A DNA stretch of 64,000 nucleotides from the NCBI RefSeq assembly GCF_031453555.1, contig NZ_JAVIZM010000001.1, forward strand, positions 874,001 to 938,000. The letters run 5' to 3'. Below are positions 52,035 to 61,297 of this stretch, piece by piece. The position numbers were made by a program, and so were the translations under genes. Under the pieces are notes generated by a model that was not told the DNA's origin, did no database searches, and worked only from the letters and a program-made list of their open reading frames with translations. This DNA comes from Bacillus sp. SLBN-46 (GTDB taxonomy: Bacteria; Bacillota; Bacilli; Bacillales; Cytobacillaceae). Every line of letters starts with the position of its first letter. The stretch's first letter is position 1.

Positions 52035-52471
52035 TGAGGAAATTATTAACCATTTTGTTTGCGGGTTTGTTTTATATTTTTCTTTTTCCGATAACCGTGC
52101 TTATTCTCATGTTCGGTCCAATAATGTCATTGAATGACCTTTTGGATATATTTAAATATGAATCACCGAGACTGGCCCTTGGTCTGGCGGTAATAGTGTT
52201 ATTCGGCTTTATTTTATTTATATCGATGAGAGTCAATTCTTTAAAATGGATTTATCGTAAATTTCCTGTGCTGCTGCCTTTCCTCCAGATGTGCTTTATT
52301 ACCTTTTTTGCCTTACAGCTAGGTGTGGAGTTTGCCAACCTCTGGGCTGACAAGATGATGTATTCAAAAGGGATTGCTGCATTCCTGGCTATTTTTACTT
52401 TTGTGTTGGGGAGATTGTTTTTATCTTACTGGTATTATAAATATCCAATAAGCTACAAAATTTATAAATAG
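52034..52471 (+). CDS. Integral membrane protein, four TM helices
   Basis: The ATG overlaps the AAA gene stop by one base (TAATG), so it is translationally coupled. 145 residues, with helices at about 5-30, 45-68, 78-100 and 110-130. No family recognised; its place makes it a likely partner of the AAA protein. Confidence 0.75.
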   Translation: MRKLLTILFAGLFYIFLFPITVLILMFGPIMSLNDLLDIFKYESPRLALGLAVIVLFGFILFISMRVNSLKWIYRKFPVLLPFLQMCFITFFALQLGVEFANLWADKMMYSKGIAAFLAIFTFVLGRLFLSYWYYKYPISYKIYK

Positions 52472-52487
52472 GAACGAGGCATGTCAA

Positions 52488-53090
52488 GTGAGGAAGACAA
52501 GTTCACATGGAGTTGACGAATCGACTCCTTTACAACACTATCAAACTGAAATGGATCATGTTGGTGAAGATTCAGAGGTTATTGTTCATGAGAAGAATCA
52601 CCGAAAGCCTGTTCTGTTTGGTGGTATTATAGCATTCGTTCTTGCTATTATTTTTAGTATGTTTTCCGGGGGAGTGTCATCAGAAGAGAAGAAACAAGAG
52701 GTGGTGGCCAACCGGATTACCAGTGAAGTTACAGCGGGGGACCAACTATTTAAGGAAGAGGTAAATTCAGATATTGTCTCAAAAGACTTTTCGGTCGGGG
52801 TAAACGACTCAGGAGGAACGGCGAGAATGCTCATTTGGGATTTTAATAAAGAGGATTTGGATGAAGTGCAAATAAGTGTGAATGGAGAGGCTGTGAAAGA
52901 AAAGCTGATTTTGACGAAGGAAGCAGCAGCGATTTCGATTGCCGTCCCGAGCACTGTGACAATTAAGGGTTTGAAAGATCATGGTGGAGGTATTTCTTAT
53001 GCCGTTAAATTCCCTAACAACAAGCAAACCTACTTTAACGTGGTCACTAACGGAGCATCTAATAGCTATACGGTGACAGTTCAACCTTAA
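52488..53090 (+). CDS. Single-pass membrane protein with extracellular beta domain
   Basis: GTG 52488, 16 bases after the previous gene, with GAGG upstream; 200 residues. An acidic cytosolic N-terminus (about 1-42), one TM helix (LFGGIIAFVLAIIFSMFSGG, about 43-62), and an external domain with repeated beta-strands (FSVGVNDSGGTARMLIWDFNKEDLDEVQISVNGE). Third gene of the AAA unit. No family recognised. The operon ends at a palindrome half-element. Confidence 0.72.
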   Translation: MRKTSSHGVDESTPLQHYQTEMDHVGEDSEVIVHEKNHRKPVLFGGIIAFVLAIIFSMFSGGVSSEEKKQEVVANRITSEVTAGDQLFKEEVNSDIVSKDFSVGVNDSGGTARMLIWDFNKEDLDEVQISVNGEAVKEKLILTKEAAAISIAVPSTVTIKGLKDHGGGISYAVKFPNNKQTYFNVVTNGASNSYTVTVQP

Positions 53091-53094
53091 ACTT

Positions 53095-53107
53095 GGGGAC
53101 TGTCCCT
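53095..53107 (+). repeat. Half-element of the palindromic family
   Basis: GGGGACTGTCCCT followed by CTTTTT, four bases after the stop codon; may help termination. Confidence 0.7.
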
Positions 53108-53204
53108 CTTTTTATTAGTTTTTATAATTCAGAAAATTTACAATATACCTATTGCCTAGTTAAAATGCCCATGATATAGTAAGTGTAGGTTGTACAGTAT
53201 AAAA

Positions 53205-53276
53205 AACTTGGTTTACTATAAAAAACCAAGTTAATTTTTTAATCATTATAAAAAACTGGGTTTACTATAATAAACC
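53205..53276 (+). promoter_or_regulatory. Two palindromic operators upstream of the IclR gene
   Basis: AACTTGGTTT, ACTATAAA, AAACCAAGTT (53205-53232) is a perfect 10-bp inverted repeat. GGTTTACTATAATAAACC (53259-53276) repeats its core. The shared GGTTTACTATAAWAAACC suits an IclR dimer pair and covers the likely promoter. Confidence 0.75.
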
Positions 53277-53308
53277 ACATCCATTCAATGTTGAAAGGTC
53301 TTGATGAA

Positions 53309-54082
53309 ATGGAAAGAAAGTATTGGGTGCCTGCAATCGAACGGGTCGATAAAATATTAGAGATTATTGCCCATCATCCTGAGAAATATCGGTTAATTGA
53401 CTTCTCGAATGAACTAAACATAAATAAAAGCTCAATGTTTTCCCTATTAAACACATTAGAAGCCCTTAATTGGGTGAAGAGAGAAAAGGATGGGACCTAT
53501 TCACTCGGTATCAAACTCGGGATCCTTACCCCTTATTACTTTAAACAATTTGACCTTATTACCACCTTTAATTTGGAAGCGCATACAACTAATAAACGAT
53601 TGGACGAAACACTTCAGCTCTCCATACTTGATGGAACCGAAATTGTGTATCTGGCAAAAAAAGAAGGCACATCTGCTGTGAGAGTGTCCACAGACCCAGG
53701 AATGAAATTACCAGCCCACGCAACGGCCATGGGGAAGGTTCAACTCTCCCAATATTCAAAGGAAGAATTGAAAGCGCTATATCCCGAGGAAAACTTAAAG
53801 CCTAAGACCCCATATACGATTACAAAAGTTGATGAGCTTTGGGAGCAAATTGAAAGTATTAAAGAAAATGGAGTAATCACCGAGTGCCAAGAGGCAGTGG
53901 AAGATTTCTATTGTGTGGCGGCCCCCATTATCAATCATGAGGACCGAATCATAGCTTCTGTTAGTGCAACCATTCTACTTTCGAAGTGGGAGGAAAAGAA
54001 AAAGGTCGCAGAAGAAGAGATTATCGATTTAGCTAGAAGAATCTCTTTAAAAGCTGGCTTTTTGGCTCCAATCAAAAATTGA
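53309..54082 (+). CDS. IclR-family transcriptional regulator
   Basis: ATG 53309 with AAAGGT nine bases upstream is preferred to ATG 53288, which has none; 257 residues. N-terminal winged helix: AIERVDKILEIIAHHPEKYRLIDFSNELNINKSSMFSLLNTLEALNWVKREKDGTYSLG. C-terminal ligand domain with LPAHATAMGKVQLS and ECQEAVEDFYCVAAPI, the IclR signature. It is the first gene of the sugar-acid operon and probably its repressor, induced by a 2-keto-3-deoxy acid or similar intermediate (inference). Confidence 0.92.
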   Translation: MERKYWVPAIERVDKILEIIAHHPEKYRLIDFSNELNINKSSMFSLLNTLEALNWVKREKDGTYSLGIKLGILTPYYFKQFDLITTFNLEAHTTNKRLDETLQLSILDGTEIVYLAKKEGTSAVRVSTDPGMKLPAHATAMGKVQLSQYSKEELKALYPEENLKPKTPYTITKVDELWEQIESIKENGVITECQEAVEDFYCVAAPIINHEDRIIASVSATILLSKWEEKKKVAEEEIIDLARRISLKAGFLAPIKN

Positions 54083-54097
54083 AGGAGGTGAATCATA

Positions 54098-54871
54098 ATG
54101 AGACTAGCAAGTAAAATCGTTTTAATAACTGGTGGCGGCTCTGGGATTGGGAGGGCAACCTCCATATTATTTGCCAACGAGGGCGCCCATGTTATAGTCA
54201 ATGATTTATCACGTGATGCTGGAAATGAGACAGTCCAAGAGATTATTGAAGCAAGTGGTAAGGCGACTTTTATCCAAGCGGACGTTACCATTTCTAAAGA
54301 AGTAGAACAAATGGTTAATCAAGTGATTCAAAAAGTAGGAAGAATCGATGTTCTTTTTAATAATGCAGGCGTTTCTGGTGTTGGAGCTGTCCATGAAACG
54401 AGTGAAGAGTTATGGGATCAGGTAGTAAATGTCAATATGAAAGGCGTCTTTCTTCCTTGTAAGTATGTGTTACCACATATGATGCAGCAGCAAAGCGGGA
54501 CCATTATAAATATGTCATCCTGTATTGCAGAAATGGGACTTGCTCGCAGGGCATCCTATTCCGCAACAAAAGGGGCTATTCTTTCGTTATCAAAATCCAT
54601 GCAAGTCGATTATGCTCCATACAACATTCGAGTCAATGCTCTTCTGCCAGGGACCATTCTCACCCCGTTCGTGGAAAAATATTTACAGTCTTCCTACGAG
54701 GATTATGAGGAAGGATTGAACAGCATCAAGAAAAGACAATTAAGTGGCGATTTAGGACGTCCTGATGATGTGGCCAAAGCCGCCCTTTTCCTAGCATCTG
54801 ACGAATCAAGTTTTATGATGGGGTCGCCTTTGTATATCGATGGTGGAGTGACCTTTGGAAAAATGGCTTAA
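54098..54871 (+). CDS. Short-chain dehydrogenase, sugar-acid operon
   Basis: A 257-residue SDR with GGAGG upstream. Cofactor motif TGGGSGIG (about 11-18) and the acidic VNDLS after strand 2, favouring NAD+; NNAG; catalytic Ser/Tyr/Lys in MSSCIAE and ASYSATKGA. The C-terminus YIDGGVTFGKMA is typical. In LRA5-type pathways an SDR oxidises the 4-hydroxyl of a 2-keto-3-deoxy sugar acid, giving the substrate of a FAH-family hydrolase, and such a hydrolase gene is next. That pairing supports this role without proving it. Confidence 0.88.
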   Translation: MRLASKIVLITGGGSGIGRATSILFANEGAHVIVNDLSRDAGNETVQEIIEASGKATFIQADVTISKEVEQMVNQVIQKVGRIDVLFNNAGVSGVGAVHETSEELWDQVVNVNMKGVFLPCKYVLPHMMQQQSGTIINMSSCIAEMGLARRASYSATKGAILSLSKSMQVDYAPYNIRVNALLPGTILTPFVEKYLQSSYEDYEEGLNSIKKRQLSGDLGRPDDVAKAALFLASDESSFMMGSPLYIDGGVTFGKMA

Positions 54872-54892
54872 AACATATAGGAGGTAAAAAAT

Positions 54893-55837
54893 TTGAAACT
54901 AGTAAATTTTAGAGTAAACACAAATGGCAAGCCCAGGTTGGGTGTAAAAACAGACACTGGAATTTTAGATATTGAAAAGGCTTGGGAAGCAGCTAAAGAA
55001 TATGAACCTCATGAAGTCCCTCTTACTTTAGAACAGTGGCTACACGCAGATGAAGACTCCAAAGAATTTTTCCGACAATTTATTAACTCTTACAAGAATC
55101 ATGATGACCTCACCTACGAAGAAAACAGCATCCAAATAAGCCCATGTGTACCGAAGACAGCAAAAATTATATGTGTTGGCCTTAATTATCGCAAACATGC
55201 CAAAGAATCCAATATGGATGTCCCTAAAACACCTATTTTATTTAACAAATTTAGCAATTCACTTGCCGGTCATCTTGAAAAGGTGGAGCTTCCAGCAGAT
55301 TCGAAGCAAGTTGATTTTGAAGCAGAGCTTGGAATTGTTATTGGTAAAAGAGCAAAAGGGGTGTCAAGAGATCAGGCATTGAATTATGTGGCAGGCTATT
55401 GTAATGCCAATGATTTATCTGCCAGAGACCTTCAATTTCGCACCAATCAATGGCTTTTAGGAAAAAGCTGTGATGGATTTTGTCCGGTGGGTCCTTATTT
55501 AGTTACGGCAGATGAAGTCGGTGATCCAAACCAACTGAAGATCGAAACAATCGTAAACGGTAAAGTGAGGCAATCGTCCAATACTTCTGACATGATTTTT
55601 TATTGTGATGAGCTAGTAAGCTATATTTCCACTTACATGACGTTAGAGCCAGGGGATCTCATTATCACTGGAACACCAGAAGGAGTGATACTTGGGCTTC
55701 CGGCACATGAACAGGATTGGTTAACAGATGGAGATGAAGTAACCATTCAGATTGAAAAACTAGGTGTGTTAACTAATCGGTTACTATCACCGGTTTCAAT
55801 AAAAGAAAAAGAAACAATCATCAGCCAGAATGTATAA
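54893..55837 (+). CDS. Fumarylacetoacetate hydrolase family protein 1
   Basis: TTG 54893 has AGGAGG upstream; 314 residues. The FAH core shows KIICVGLNYRKHAKESNMDVPKTPILFNKF, DFEAELGIVIGKRAKGV (metal Glu pair), GYCNANDLSARDLQF and LEPGDLIITGTPEGVILG. Members include 2,4-diketo-3-deoxy-L-fuconate hydrolase and ureidoglycolate or hydratase enzymes. Next to an SDR, cleavage of a 2,4-diketo-3-deoxy acid to pyruvate and a hydroxyacid is the best guess. Confidence 0.88.
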   Translation: MKLVNFRVNTNGKPRLGVKTDTGILDIEKAWEAAKEYEPHEVPLTLEQWLHADEDSKEFFRQFINSYKNHDDLTYEENSIQISPCVPKTAKIICVGLNYRKHAKESNMDVPKTPILFNKFSNSLAGHLEKVELPADSKQVDFEAELGIVIGKRAKGVSRDQALNYVAGYCNANDLSARDLQFRTNQWLLGKSCDGFCPVGPYLVTADEVGDPNQLKIETIVNGKVRQSSNTSDMIFYCDELVSYISTYMTLEPGDLIITGTPEGVILGLPAHEQDWLTDGDEVTIQIEKLGVLTNRLLSPVSIKEKETIISQNV

Positions 55838-55895
55838 TTGCGAGAAATTTAAGGGGTTATAGTAGAACTTTACGATTCCAAAGGGGGAAGAAAAA

Positions 55896-56915
55896 ATGGT
55901 AAAAAGAGGTTCAGCAATTCTATTGGTTTTATGCTTATGCATTTCCATGGTGTTAGTCGGGTGCGGAAAATCGAAGAGTGCTTCAGGGGAAAAGGAAAAG
56001 GAAAAGGATGTATATACCATTAAAATTGGCTATGAAAATCAACCAGGGGAGCCGATTGATTTAGCGGCAAAGGAATGGAAAAGGCTAGCTGAGGAAAAAA
56101 GTAAAGGGAAAATTAAAATTGAACTATATCCTAGCTCTCAGCTTGGTTCAAAGCAGGACGTGATTGAACAGATGAAAACGGGGGCAAACATTGTACATAT
56201 TGCGGATGCCAGCTTTTTAATGGATTATGTTCCGGATATCGGGATTCTCTCAGCGCCTTATTTAACTGACAGCTATGAGGACTTATTTAAAGTAACAGAT
56301 AGTGAGTGGTTCAAAGGACTAGAAAAAGACCTACAAGGAAAAGGCATCCATATTGTCACAACCAAATGGATTTATGGTGACCGTCACTTAATCACGACAA
56401 AGGCAGTGAAGGAACCGAAGGATTTGAAAGGCCTGAAAGTACGTGTTCCGAGCAATCCGTTATCCATAAAAATCATGGAGAAAATGGGGGCAACGGCAAC
56501 TCCACTTCCACTTGGAGAGGTATATCCTTCTATTGCTCAGGGTGTAATCGATGGTATGGAGAACCCGCTTCCTGTTATTTATGGGTCTAAGGTATACGAA
56601 AAGGCGAAATACCTTTCTTTATCTGGTCATACCAATATGATTATTCAGTGGATCGCCGGTCAGTCTTATATCGAAACACTACCTGATGACGTAGTAAAGG
56701 TATTAAAGGAAACAGGTGATGAAGCAGGTAAGTTCATGGGTGAGAAGGTCAAAGAATCAGAGGATACTGTATTGAAAGATTTAAAGGGTGCGGGAGTAAA
56801 GATTATTGAGCCAGACAAAGCAGCCTTCAAAGAAGCCACTAAAGAAGTGTATAAAGAAATGACCGATTGGAGCCCAGGATTATATGATAAGATTCAAAAA
56901 ATTATAATAGAGTAG
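55896..56915 (+). CDS. dctP: TRAP transporter substrate-binding lipoprotein DctP
   Basis: 339 residues; signal with lipobox LVGC (Cys 23) and a Lys/Glu-rich linker. The DctP fold is seen in YTIKIGYENQPGEPIDLAAKEWKRLAEEKSKGKIKIELYPSSQLGSKQDVIEQMKTG, with LKGLKVRVPSNPLSIKIMEKMGATATPLPLGEVYPSIAQGVIDGMENP carrying the conserved arginine (KVRVP) that binds the carboxylate of the ligand. This fits uptake of an acid sugar. A hairpin separates it from dctQ, as expected for a protein needed in excess. Confidence 0.93.
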   Translation: MVKRGSAILLVLCLCISMVLVGCGKSKSASGEKEKEKDVYTIKIGYENQPGEPIDLAAKEWKRLAEEKSKGKIKIELYPSSQLGSKQDVIEQMKTGANIVHIADASFLMDYVPDIGILSAPYLTDSYEDLFKVTDSEWFKGLEKDLQGKGIHIVTTKWIYGDRHLITTKAVKEPKDLKGLKVRVPSNPLSIKIMEKMGATATPLPLGEVYPSIAQGVIDGMENPLPVIYGSKVYEKAKYLSLSGHTNMIIQWIAGQSYIETLPDDVVKVLKETGDEAGKFMGEKVKESEDTVLKDLKGAGVKIIEPDKAAFKEATKEVYKEMTDWSPGLYDKIQKIIIE

Positions 56916-56935
56916 GATTGCGTTTTTTAGATGAA

Positions 56936-56966
56936 GGTGGGAGGTAGGGTCAGTTTCCTTCCCACC
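56936..56966 (+). terminator. Intercistronic hairpin between dctP and dctQ
   Basis: GGTGGGAGG pairs with CCTTCCCACC. Without a T run it is more likely an attenuator or 3' stabiliser that raises dctP mRNA over dctQM. Confidence 0.65.
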
Positions 56967-57016
56967 ACCTCTATCTATGAATCTATACATAGTTTGACAA
57001 AGGGGTGATAGTACAA

Positions 57017-57541
57017 ATGTTGAAACGATTGTGGCGCACGATCATACATTTAGACAGTGTATTTGCTTCCATTTCCCTTATTTTAATCATTAGCGTGGCG
57101 GTTGTTGGGGTATTTATGAGGTTTGTATTAGGGGAACCATTAAAATGGACAGAAGAGATTATCTTAGCTTTATTTGTTTGGTTTACCTTCCTTGGGTCAA
57201 GTGTGGTTGAAAAAGAAAATGGACATGTGGGTATTGAGTATTTTGTGGAAAAACTCAGACCTTCTATAAAAAAAATCTTCTTTTTGTTTAGAGAACTACT
57301 ACTTATTTTTATTAATCTATTTGTCTTTATTTATTTAGGAAGTCAGCTGGCAGCGCAAGCGTCCACAAGATTAACCCCTGTTTTACGAATAAGCTATATC
57401 TATATTGATGTTGCAGTGGTTTTAAGCGGAGTTTTCTCAGCCATTCATCTTATTTCTCGCGTTAGCAAGATGAGGAGAAAATCTACAGCGAAAATGGATA
57501 ATGAGTTTCAGACTTCATCCCTAGAGGAGGCGAATCTATGA
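57017..57541 (+). CDS. dctQ: TRAP transporter small permease DctQ
   Basis: ATG 57017 is chosen over GTG 57005, whose codon abuts the GGGG site; 174 residues and four helices. DctQ signatures: VVGVFMRFVLGEPLKWTEEIILALFVWFTFLGSSVVEKENGHVGIEYF. It overlaps dctM by four bases. With DctM it forms the Na+-driven membrane part. Confidence 0.9.
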   Translation: MLKRLWRTIIHLDSVFASISLILIISVAVVGVFMRFVLGEPLKWTEEIILALFVWFTFLGSSVVEKENGHVGIEYFVEKLRPSIKKIFFLFRELLLIFINLFVFIYLGSQLAAQASTRLTPVLRISYIYIDVAVVLSGVFSAIHLISRVSKMRRKSTAKMDNEFQTSSLEEANL

Positions 57542-58821
57542 CAGTCGCAATTACTTCCATCTCCTTACTTACTTTGTTTTTGATTGGTATTCCAGTTGCA
57601 TATGCAATTATCGGAAGCTGTTTACTCTATTTTTTACTAGCACAGCAAGTAGAACCTATGTTGCTGGTTCAAAGAATGATAGCAGGAATAGAATCTGTTC
57701 CTCTTCTGGCAATCCCGTTTTTCGTGGTAGCGGGTGTCTTAATGAACTATACCGGAATTACACGAAGGATCGCAGATTTTGCTGAAACGATTACTGGCCA
57801 TCTTCCAGGAGGATTGGCTCAGGTAAGTATCGTGCTAAGTACGATTATGGGAGGGTTATCGGGATCTGGTTTAGCCGACGCTGCTATGCAAGCAAAAATG
57901 ATGCATCCACAAATGCTTAGAAAGGGATATGCTCCAGGATTTTCGGCATCTGTTATTGGTGCTTCATCTCTTATAACTCCATTAATTCCTCCGGGTATTG
58001 GAATGATCTTATATGGCTATATCGGCAATGTTTCAATAGGGAAGCTTTTCATGGCGGGTGTTGTTCCAGGATTGATGACGTGTCTTCTTATGATGGTTGC
58101 TGTCCATATCGTATCCAAAAGAAGAGGGTACCTCCCGGTGAGAGAAAAGATGGCACGTCCTAAAGAGGTTGCCAGTGCTTCAAAGAATGCGATTCTCGCA
58201 CTATTGCTGCCAGTAATTATCATTGGTGGAATTCGTATCGGCGTTTTTACTCCAACAGAAGCTGGTGCTGTGGCGATTGTATATGCGTTATTTATTGGGT
58301 TTGTTTTTTATAGAGAAATGAAACTTCCTCATTTAAAAGACGCTCTTAAAGAATCCGTTTCCACATCTGCCTCCATTTTAATCATTATTGCAGCTGGCTC
58401 AGCCTTTGGTTGGATTCTTACTTGGGAGAGGATTCCACAATTCGCAACTGAATACGTAACCGACATGGTAAGTACACCAATTGCTTTCCTACTCATTTTG
58501 AATATTTTTCTATTAATCTTAGGAATGTTTATTGAAGGCAACGTCGCGATTGTCATTTTAACCCCATTGATTATACCAATGGGTCAGGCTTATGGAATTG
58601 ACCCTGTGCATTTAGGAATGATTTTCTTATTTAATATCGGAATCGGAACCATCACCCCACCATTAGGGACGGCTATTTTTACCGTTTGTTCTACTGCTAA
58701 TGTAAAAATTGAGGAGTTTCTAAAAGAAGTCATTCCATTTTACTTAGTTTTAATAATTGCATTGTTACTGATCACCTTTGTACCGTTCATTTCCATGTGG
58801 TTACCTGGATTATTAATGTAA
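57538..58821 (+). CDS. dctM: TRAP transporter large permease DctM
   Basis: 427 residues, about 12 helices. Signatures are PLLAIPFFVVAGVLMNYTGITRRIADFAE, STIMGGLSGSGLADAAMQAKMMHPQM, ASSLITPLIPPGIGMILYGY, FTPTEAGAVAIVYA and FLFNIGIGTITPPLGTAIF. Complete and uninterrupted. Confidence 0.93.
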   Translation: MTVAITSISLLTLFLIGIPVAYAIIGSCLLYFLLAQQVEPMLLVQRMIAGIESVPLLAIPFFVVAGVLMNYTGITRRIADFAETITGHLPGGLAQVSIVLSTIMGGLSGSGLADAAMQAKMMHPQMLRKGYAPGFSASVIGASSLITPLIPPGIGMILYGYIGNVSIGKLFMAGVVPGLMTCLLMMVAVHIVSKRRGYLPVREKMARPKEVASASKNAILALLLPVIIIGGIRIGVFTPTEAGAVAIVYALFIGFVFYREMKLPHLKDALKESVSTSASILIIIAAGSAFGWILTWERIPQFATEYVTDMVSTPIAFLLILNIFLLILGMFIEGNVAIVILTPLIIPMGQAYGIDPVHLGMIFLFNIGIGTITPPLGTAIFTVCSTANVKIEEFLKEVIPFYLVLIIALLLITFVPFISMWLPGLLM

Positions 58822-58879
58822 TGTCTCGAAGTCTTACGTCTATAAAAATAAGAATTCAGCTGGAAAAGGAGAATGAGCT

Positions 58880-59782
58880 ATGCGGGTTATTCGATACGAA
58901 AATGAAAAAGGCATCCCAGTGTTGGCCGCTTTAACGGAGCAATCGGAGGTTTACAACCTTTCTTATAAGGACTTTATGGAGGTAGTGGAGTACGCTCAAA
59001 ATACGAATCAAACCCCGTTGTCTCTTCTTCAAGAAGTGATAAAAGAGGAACAGCCTGAAATGCTGAAAGTTGAGGAACTCACTTTACTGGCGCCTATCGA
59101 AGCTCCTGAAGTTTGGGCAGCAGGTGTCACCTATGAAAGAAGTAAAGAAGCTCGTAATTATGAAGCAACAGCTGGAAAATTGGATGCCACTACTTTTTAT
59201 GACAAGGTTTATGACGCAGAACGCCCAGAACTTTTTATGAAATCTACCGCTGCTAGATTAGTAGGTCCTAATACTGAAGTATATATACGTAGTGATTCGA
59301 CTTGGCAAATCCCTGAGCCAGAGCTTGGACTGGTCATTAATAAAAATGGAGATATCCTAGCCTATACGATTGGAAATGATATGAGTTCCCGGGATATCGA
59401 GGGTGAAAACCCACTATATCTTCCTCAGGCAAAGATTTGGAAGCATTCTTGCTCCATTGGGCCCGCCCTTCTTCTTGCAGATGCAGTTCAAGATCCGTAC
59501 CAACTTGATATTCATTGTAGAATTTTTCGAAACGGACAAAAAGTTGTGGAAGGTTTCGCCAATACGAATCAATTAAAAAGAAAGTATGAGGAATTAGTTT
59601 CTTATCTTTTAAGGGATAATGAGATTTTTGATGGAACCGTGCTATTAACAGGAACTTGTATTGTTCCTCCGAATGAATTTACTTTGCTGGATGGCGATTT
59701 AATCGAAATTGAAATTCCCGGAATTGGCGTGCTAAGTAACCCGGTGAAAGCACCGGTAAATAAACATGCTGCTCTTTACTAA
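58880..59782 (+). CDS. FAH-family dehydratase of the AraD1 type
   Basis: 300 residues; ATG 58880 after AAAAGGAG. The block AAGVTYERSKEARNYEA, YDKVYDAERPELFMKSTAARLVGP, IPEPELGLVIN and YTIGNDMSSRDIEGENPLYLPQAKIW is diagnostic of the AraD1 group of FAH proteins, related to 2-keto-3-deoxy-pentonate dehydratases that yield 2-oxoglutarate semialdehyde. Three genes on, an aldehyde dehydrogenase could oxidise that product. Different from the first FAH gene, so the operon may have two exits. Confidence 0.85.
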   Translation: MRVIRYENEKGIPVLAALTEQSEVYNLSYKDFMEVVEYAQNTNQTPLSLLQEVIKEEQPEMLKVEELTLLAPIEAPEVWAAGVTYERSKEARNYEATAGKLDATTFYDKVYDAERPELFMKSTAARLVGPNTEVYIRSDSTWQIPEPELGLVINKNGDILAYTIGNDMSSRDIEGENPLYLPQAKIWKHSCSIGPALLLADAVQDPYQLDIHCRIFRNGQKVVEGFANTNQLKRKYEELVSYLLRDNEIFDGTVLLTGTCIVPPNEFTLLDGDLIEIEIPGIGVLSNPVKAPVNKHAALY

Positions 59783-59809
59783 TTTTTTTAAAGAAGGAGC
59801 CATTACAAA

Positions 59810-60115
59810 ATGAATAGTAACTATAAAGCTGTGATGATTAAACCACAAGATAATGTGGCGACGGCACTGGAATTTATTCCGGCAAATGCGAAGGTCATTC
59901 TCACTTGTCAAGACAAGCAAGTGTCGGTAAAAGTACTAAAAGATATTGAGTTCGGCCACAAGTACGCTGTCACGCTTATTCCAAAAGGAGCGAATATCGT
60001 AAAATATGGCGAAGTAATTGGTAGTGCCGTAGAGGAAATTCAAGTGGGAGAACATGTTCATATTCATAATATCGAGGGAATACGTGGAAGGGGTGACCGA
60101 ATTGGAACTAACTAA
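59810..60115 (+). CDS. UxaA-family dehydratase, small SAF-domain subunit
   Basis: 101 residues corresponding to the N-terminal SAF domain of altronate/galactarate dehydratases: IKPQDNVATALEFIPANAKVILT, IEFGHKYAVTLIPKGANIVKYGEVIGSAVEEIQVGEHVHIHNIEG then RGRGD, the HVHxHN motif being typical. In many bacteria this domain is fused to the catalytic part; here it is a separate gene overlapping the large subunit by 14 bases, which implies a two-subunit enzyme. Confidence 0.88.
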   Translation: MNSNYKAVMIKPQDNVATALEFIPANAKVILTCQDKQVSVKVLKDIEFGHKYAVTLIPKGANIVKYGEVIGSAVEEIQVGEHVHIHNIEGIRGRGDRIGTN

Positions 60116-61274
60116 TAATCAATTTTGGGGATACCGTAGACCGGATGGAAGAGTGGGGGTCCGTAACCATGTGTTAATTTTACCTACTATTACATGTGCT
60201 ACTCAAGCAGCCAAACAGATTACGGAATTGGTTCAGGGAACGGTATCGTTTATTCATCAACACGGGTGTGCGCAAGTTGGAGTAGATTATGAGCAAACGT
60301 TTCGTACATATGTCGGTATGGGCGCCAATCCCAATGTTTATGGAGTGGTTGTCTTGGGTCTTGGCTGCGAAACACATCAAGCTAGAAGTGTGGCGGGAGA
60401 ATTAGCAAAGACTAAAAAACCAGTAAAAGTGGTATCAATTCAAGACCATGGTGGTACTTTATCGGCGATCGCAGAGGGTGCCAAGATTGCAGCTCAAATG
60501 GTCCAGGATGCGTCGGCACAAATGAAAGAGTTATGTGATATTAGTGAACTCATTATTGGAACAGAGTGCGGTGGCTCCGATGCGTGTTCTGGATTATCCG
60601 CTAATCCTGCCGTTGGGTTTGTGAGTGATATGATTATCGAACGTGGCGGTACAGCTATTTTAGCAGAAACGACAGAGCTAATTGGAGCGGAGCATTTATT
60701 AGCCGAACGGGCGGTTGATGATAAAATTGCCAAAAAAGCGTACCAGATTATACAGGCGATGGAGAATCGCTCTCTACAAATGGGGGTGGATATCCGTACG
60801 GGAAATCCTAGTCCTGGAAACAAAAGGGGCGGTCTGAGCACACTTGAAGAAAAATCGTTAGGAGCAGCTACAAAAGCTGGTAGTAAGCCTCTAGAAGAGA
60901 TTATTGACTATGCCGAGCCTCCTACAAAAAAAGGATTGGTTTGGATGGATACCCCTGGGCACGATATCGAGCAGATGACAGGAATGGTGGCTGGCGGCGC
61001 TCAAGTGGTTCTTTTTACGACAGGCAGGGGAACACCAACTGGCTCTCCTATTGCTCCAGTTATTAAAATATCAACCAATACGGGAATTTTTGAAAGAATG
61101 TCAGAGAATATTGATATGAATGCGGGAACGATTATCGAAGGAAAAGAATCCATTGATTCAGTCGGCCAGCGAATTTTTGATGAAATTATTCACGTATCTT
61201 CAGGCAAATTAACCAAGGCAGAAATATTGAAACAGCACGACTTTGGGATCTGGAGAATAGGACCAACTTTCTAA
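60102..61274 (+). CDS. UxaA-family sugar-acid dehydratase, large subunit
   Basis: TTG 60102 with GGAAGGGG eight bases upstream gives [23 protein letters not shown], the expected N-terminus; 390 residues. Signatures: [55 protein letters not shown] and [19 protein letters not shown]. These enzymes dehydrate aldonic or aldaric acids to 2-keto-3-deoxy acids using Fe2+ or another metal. The substrate (altronate, galactarate, a pentonate or a 6-deoxy acid) cannot be read off. Confidence 0.9.
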   Translation: MELTNNQFWGYRRPDGRVGVRNHVLILPTITCATQAAKQITELVQGTVSFIHQHGCAQVGVDYEQTFRTYVGMGANPNVYGVVVLGLGCETHQARSVAGELAKTKKPVKVVSIQDHGGTLSAIAEGAKIAAQMVQDASAQMKELCDISELIIGTECGGSDACSGLSANPAVGFVSDMIIERGGTAILAETTELIGAEHLLAERAVDDKIAKKAYQIIQAMENRSLQMGVDIRTGNPSPGNKRGGLSTLEEKSLGAATKAGSKPLEEIIDYAEPPTKKGLVWMDTPGHDIEQMTGMVAGGAQVVLFTTGRGTPTGSPIAPVIKISTNTGIFERMSENIDMNAGTIIEGKESIDSVGQRIFDEIIHVSSGKLTKAEILKQHDFGIWRIGPTF

Positions 61275-61297
61275 TGACAGGAGAGGAGAGAGTAATA

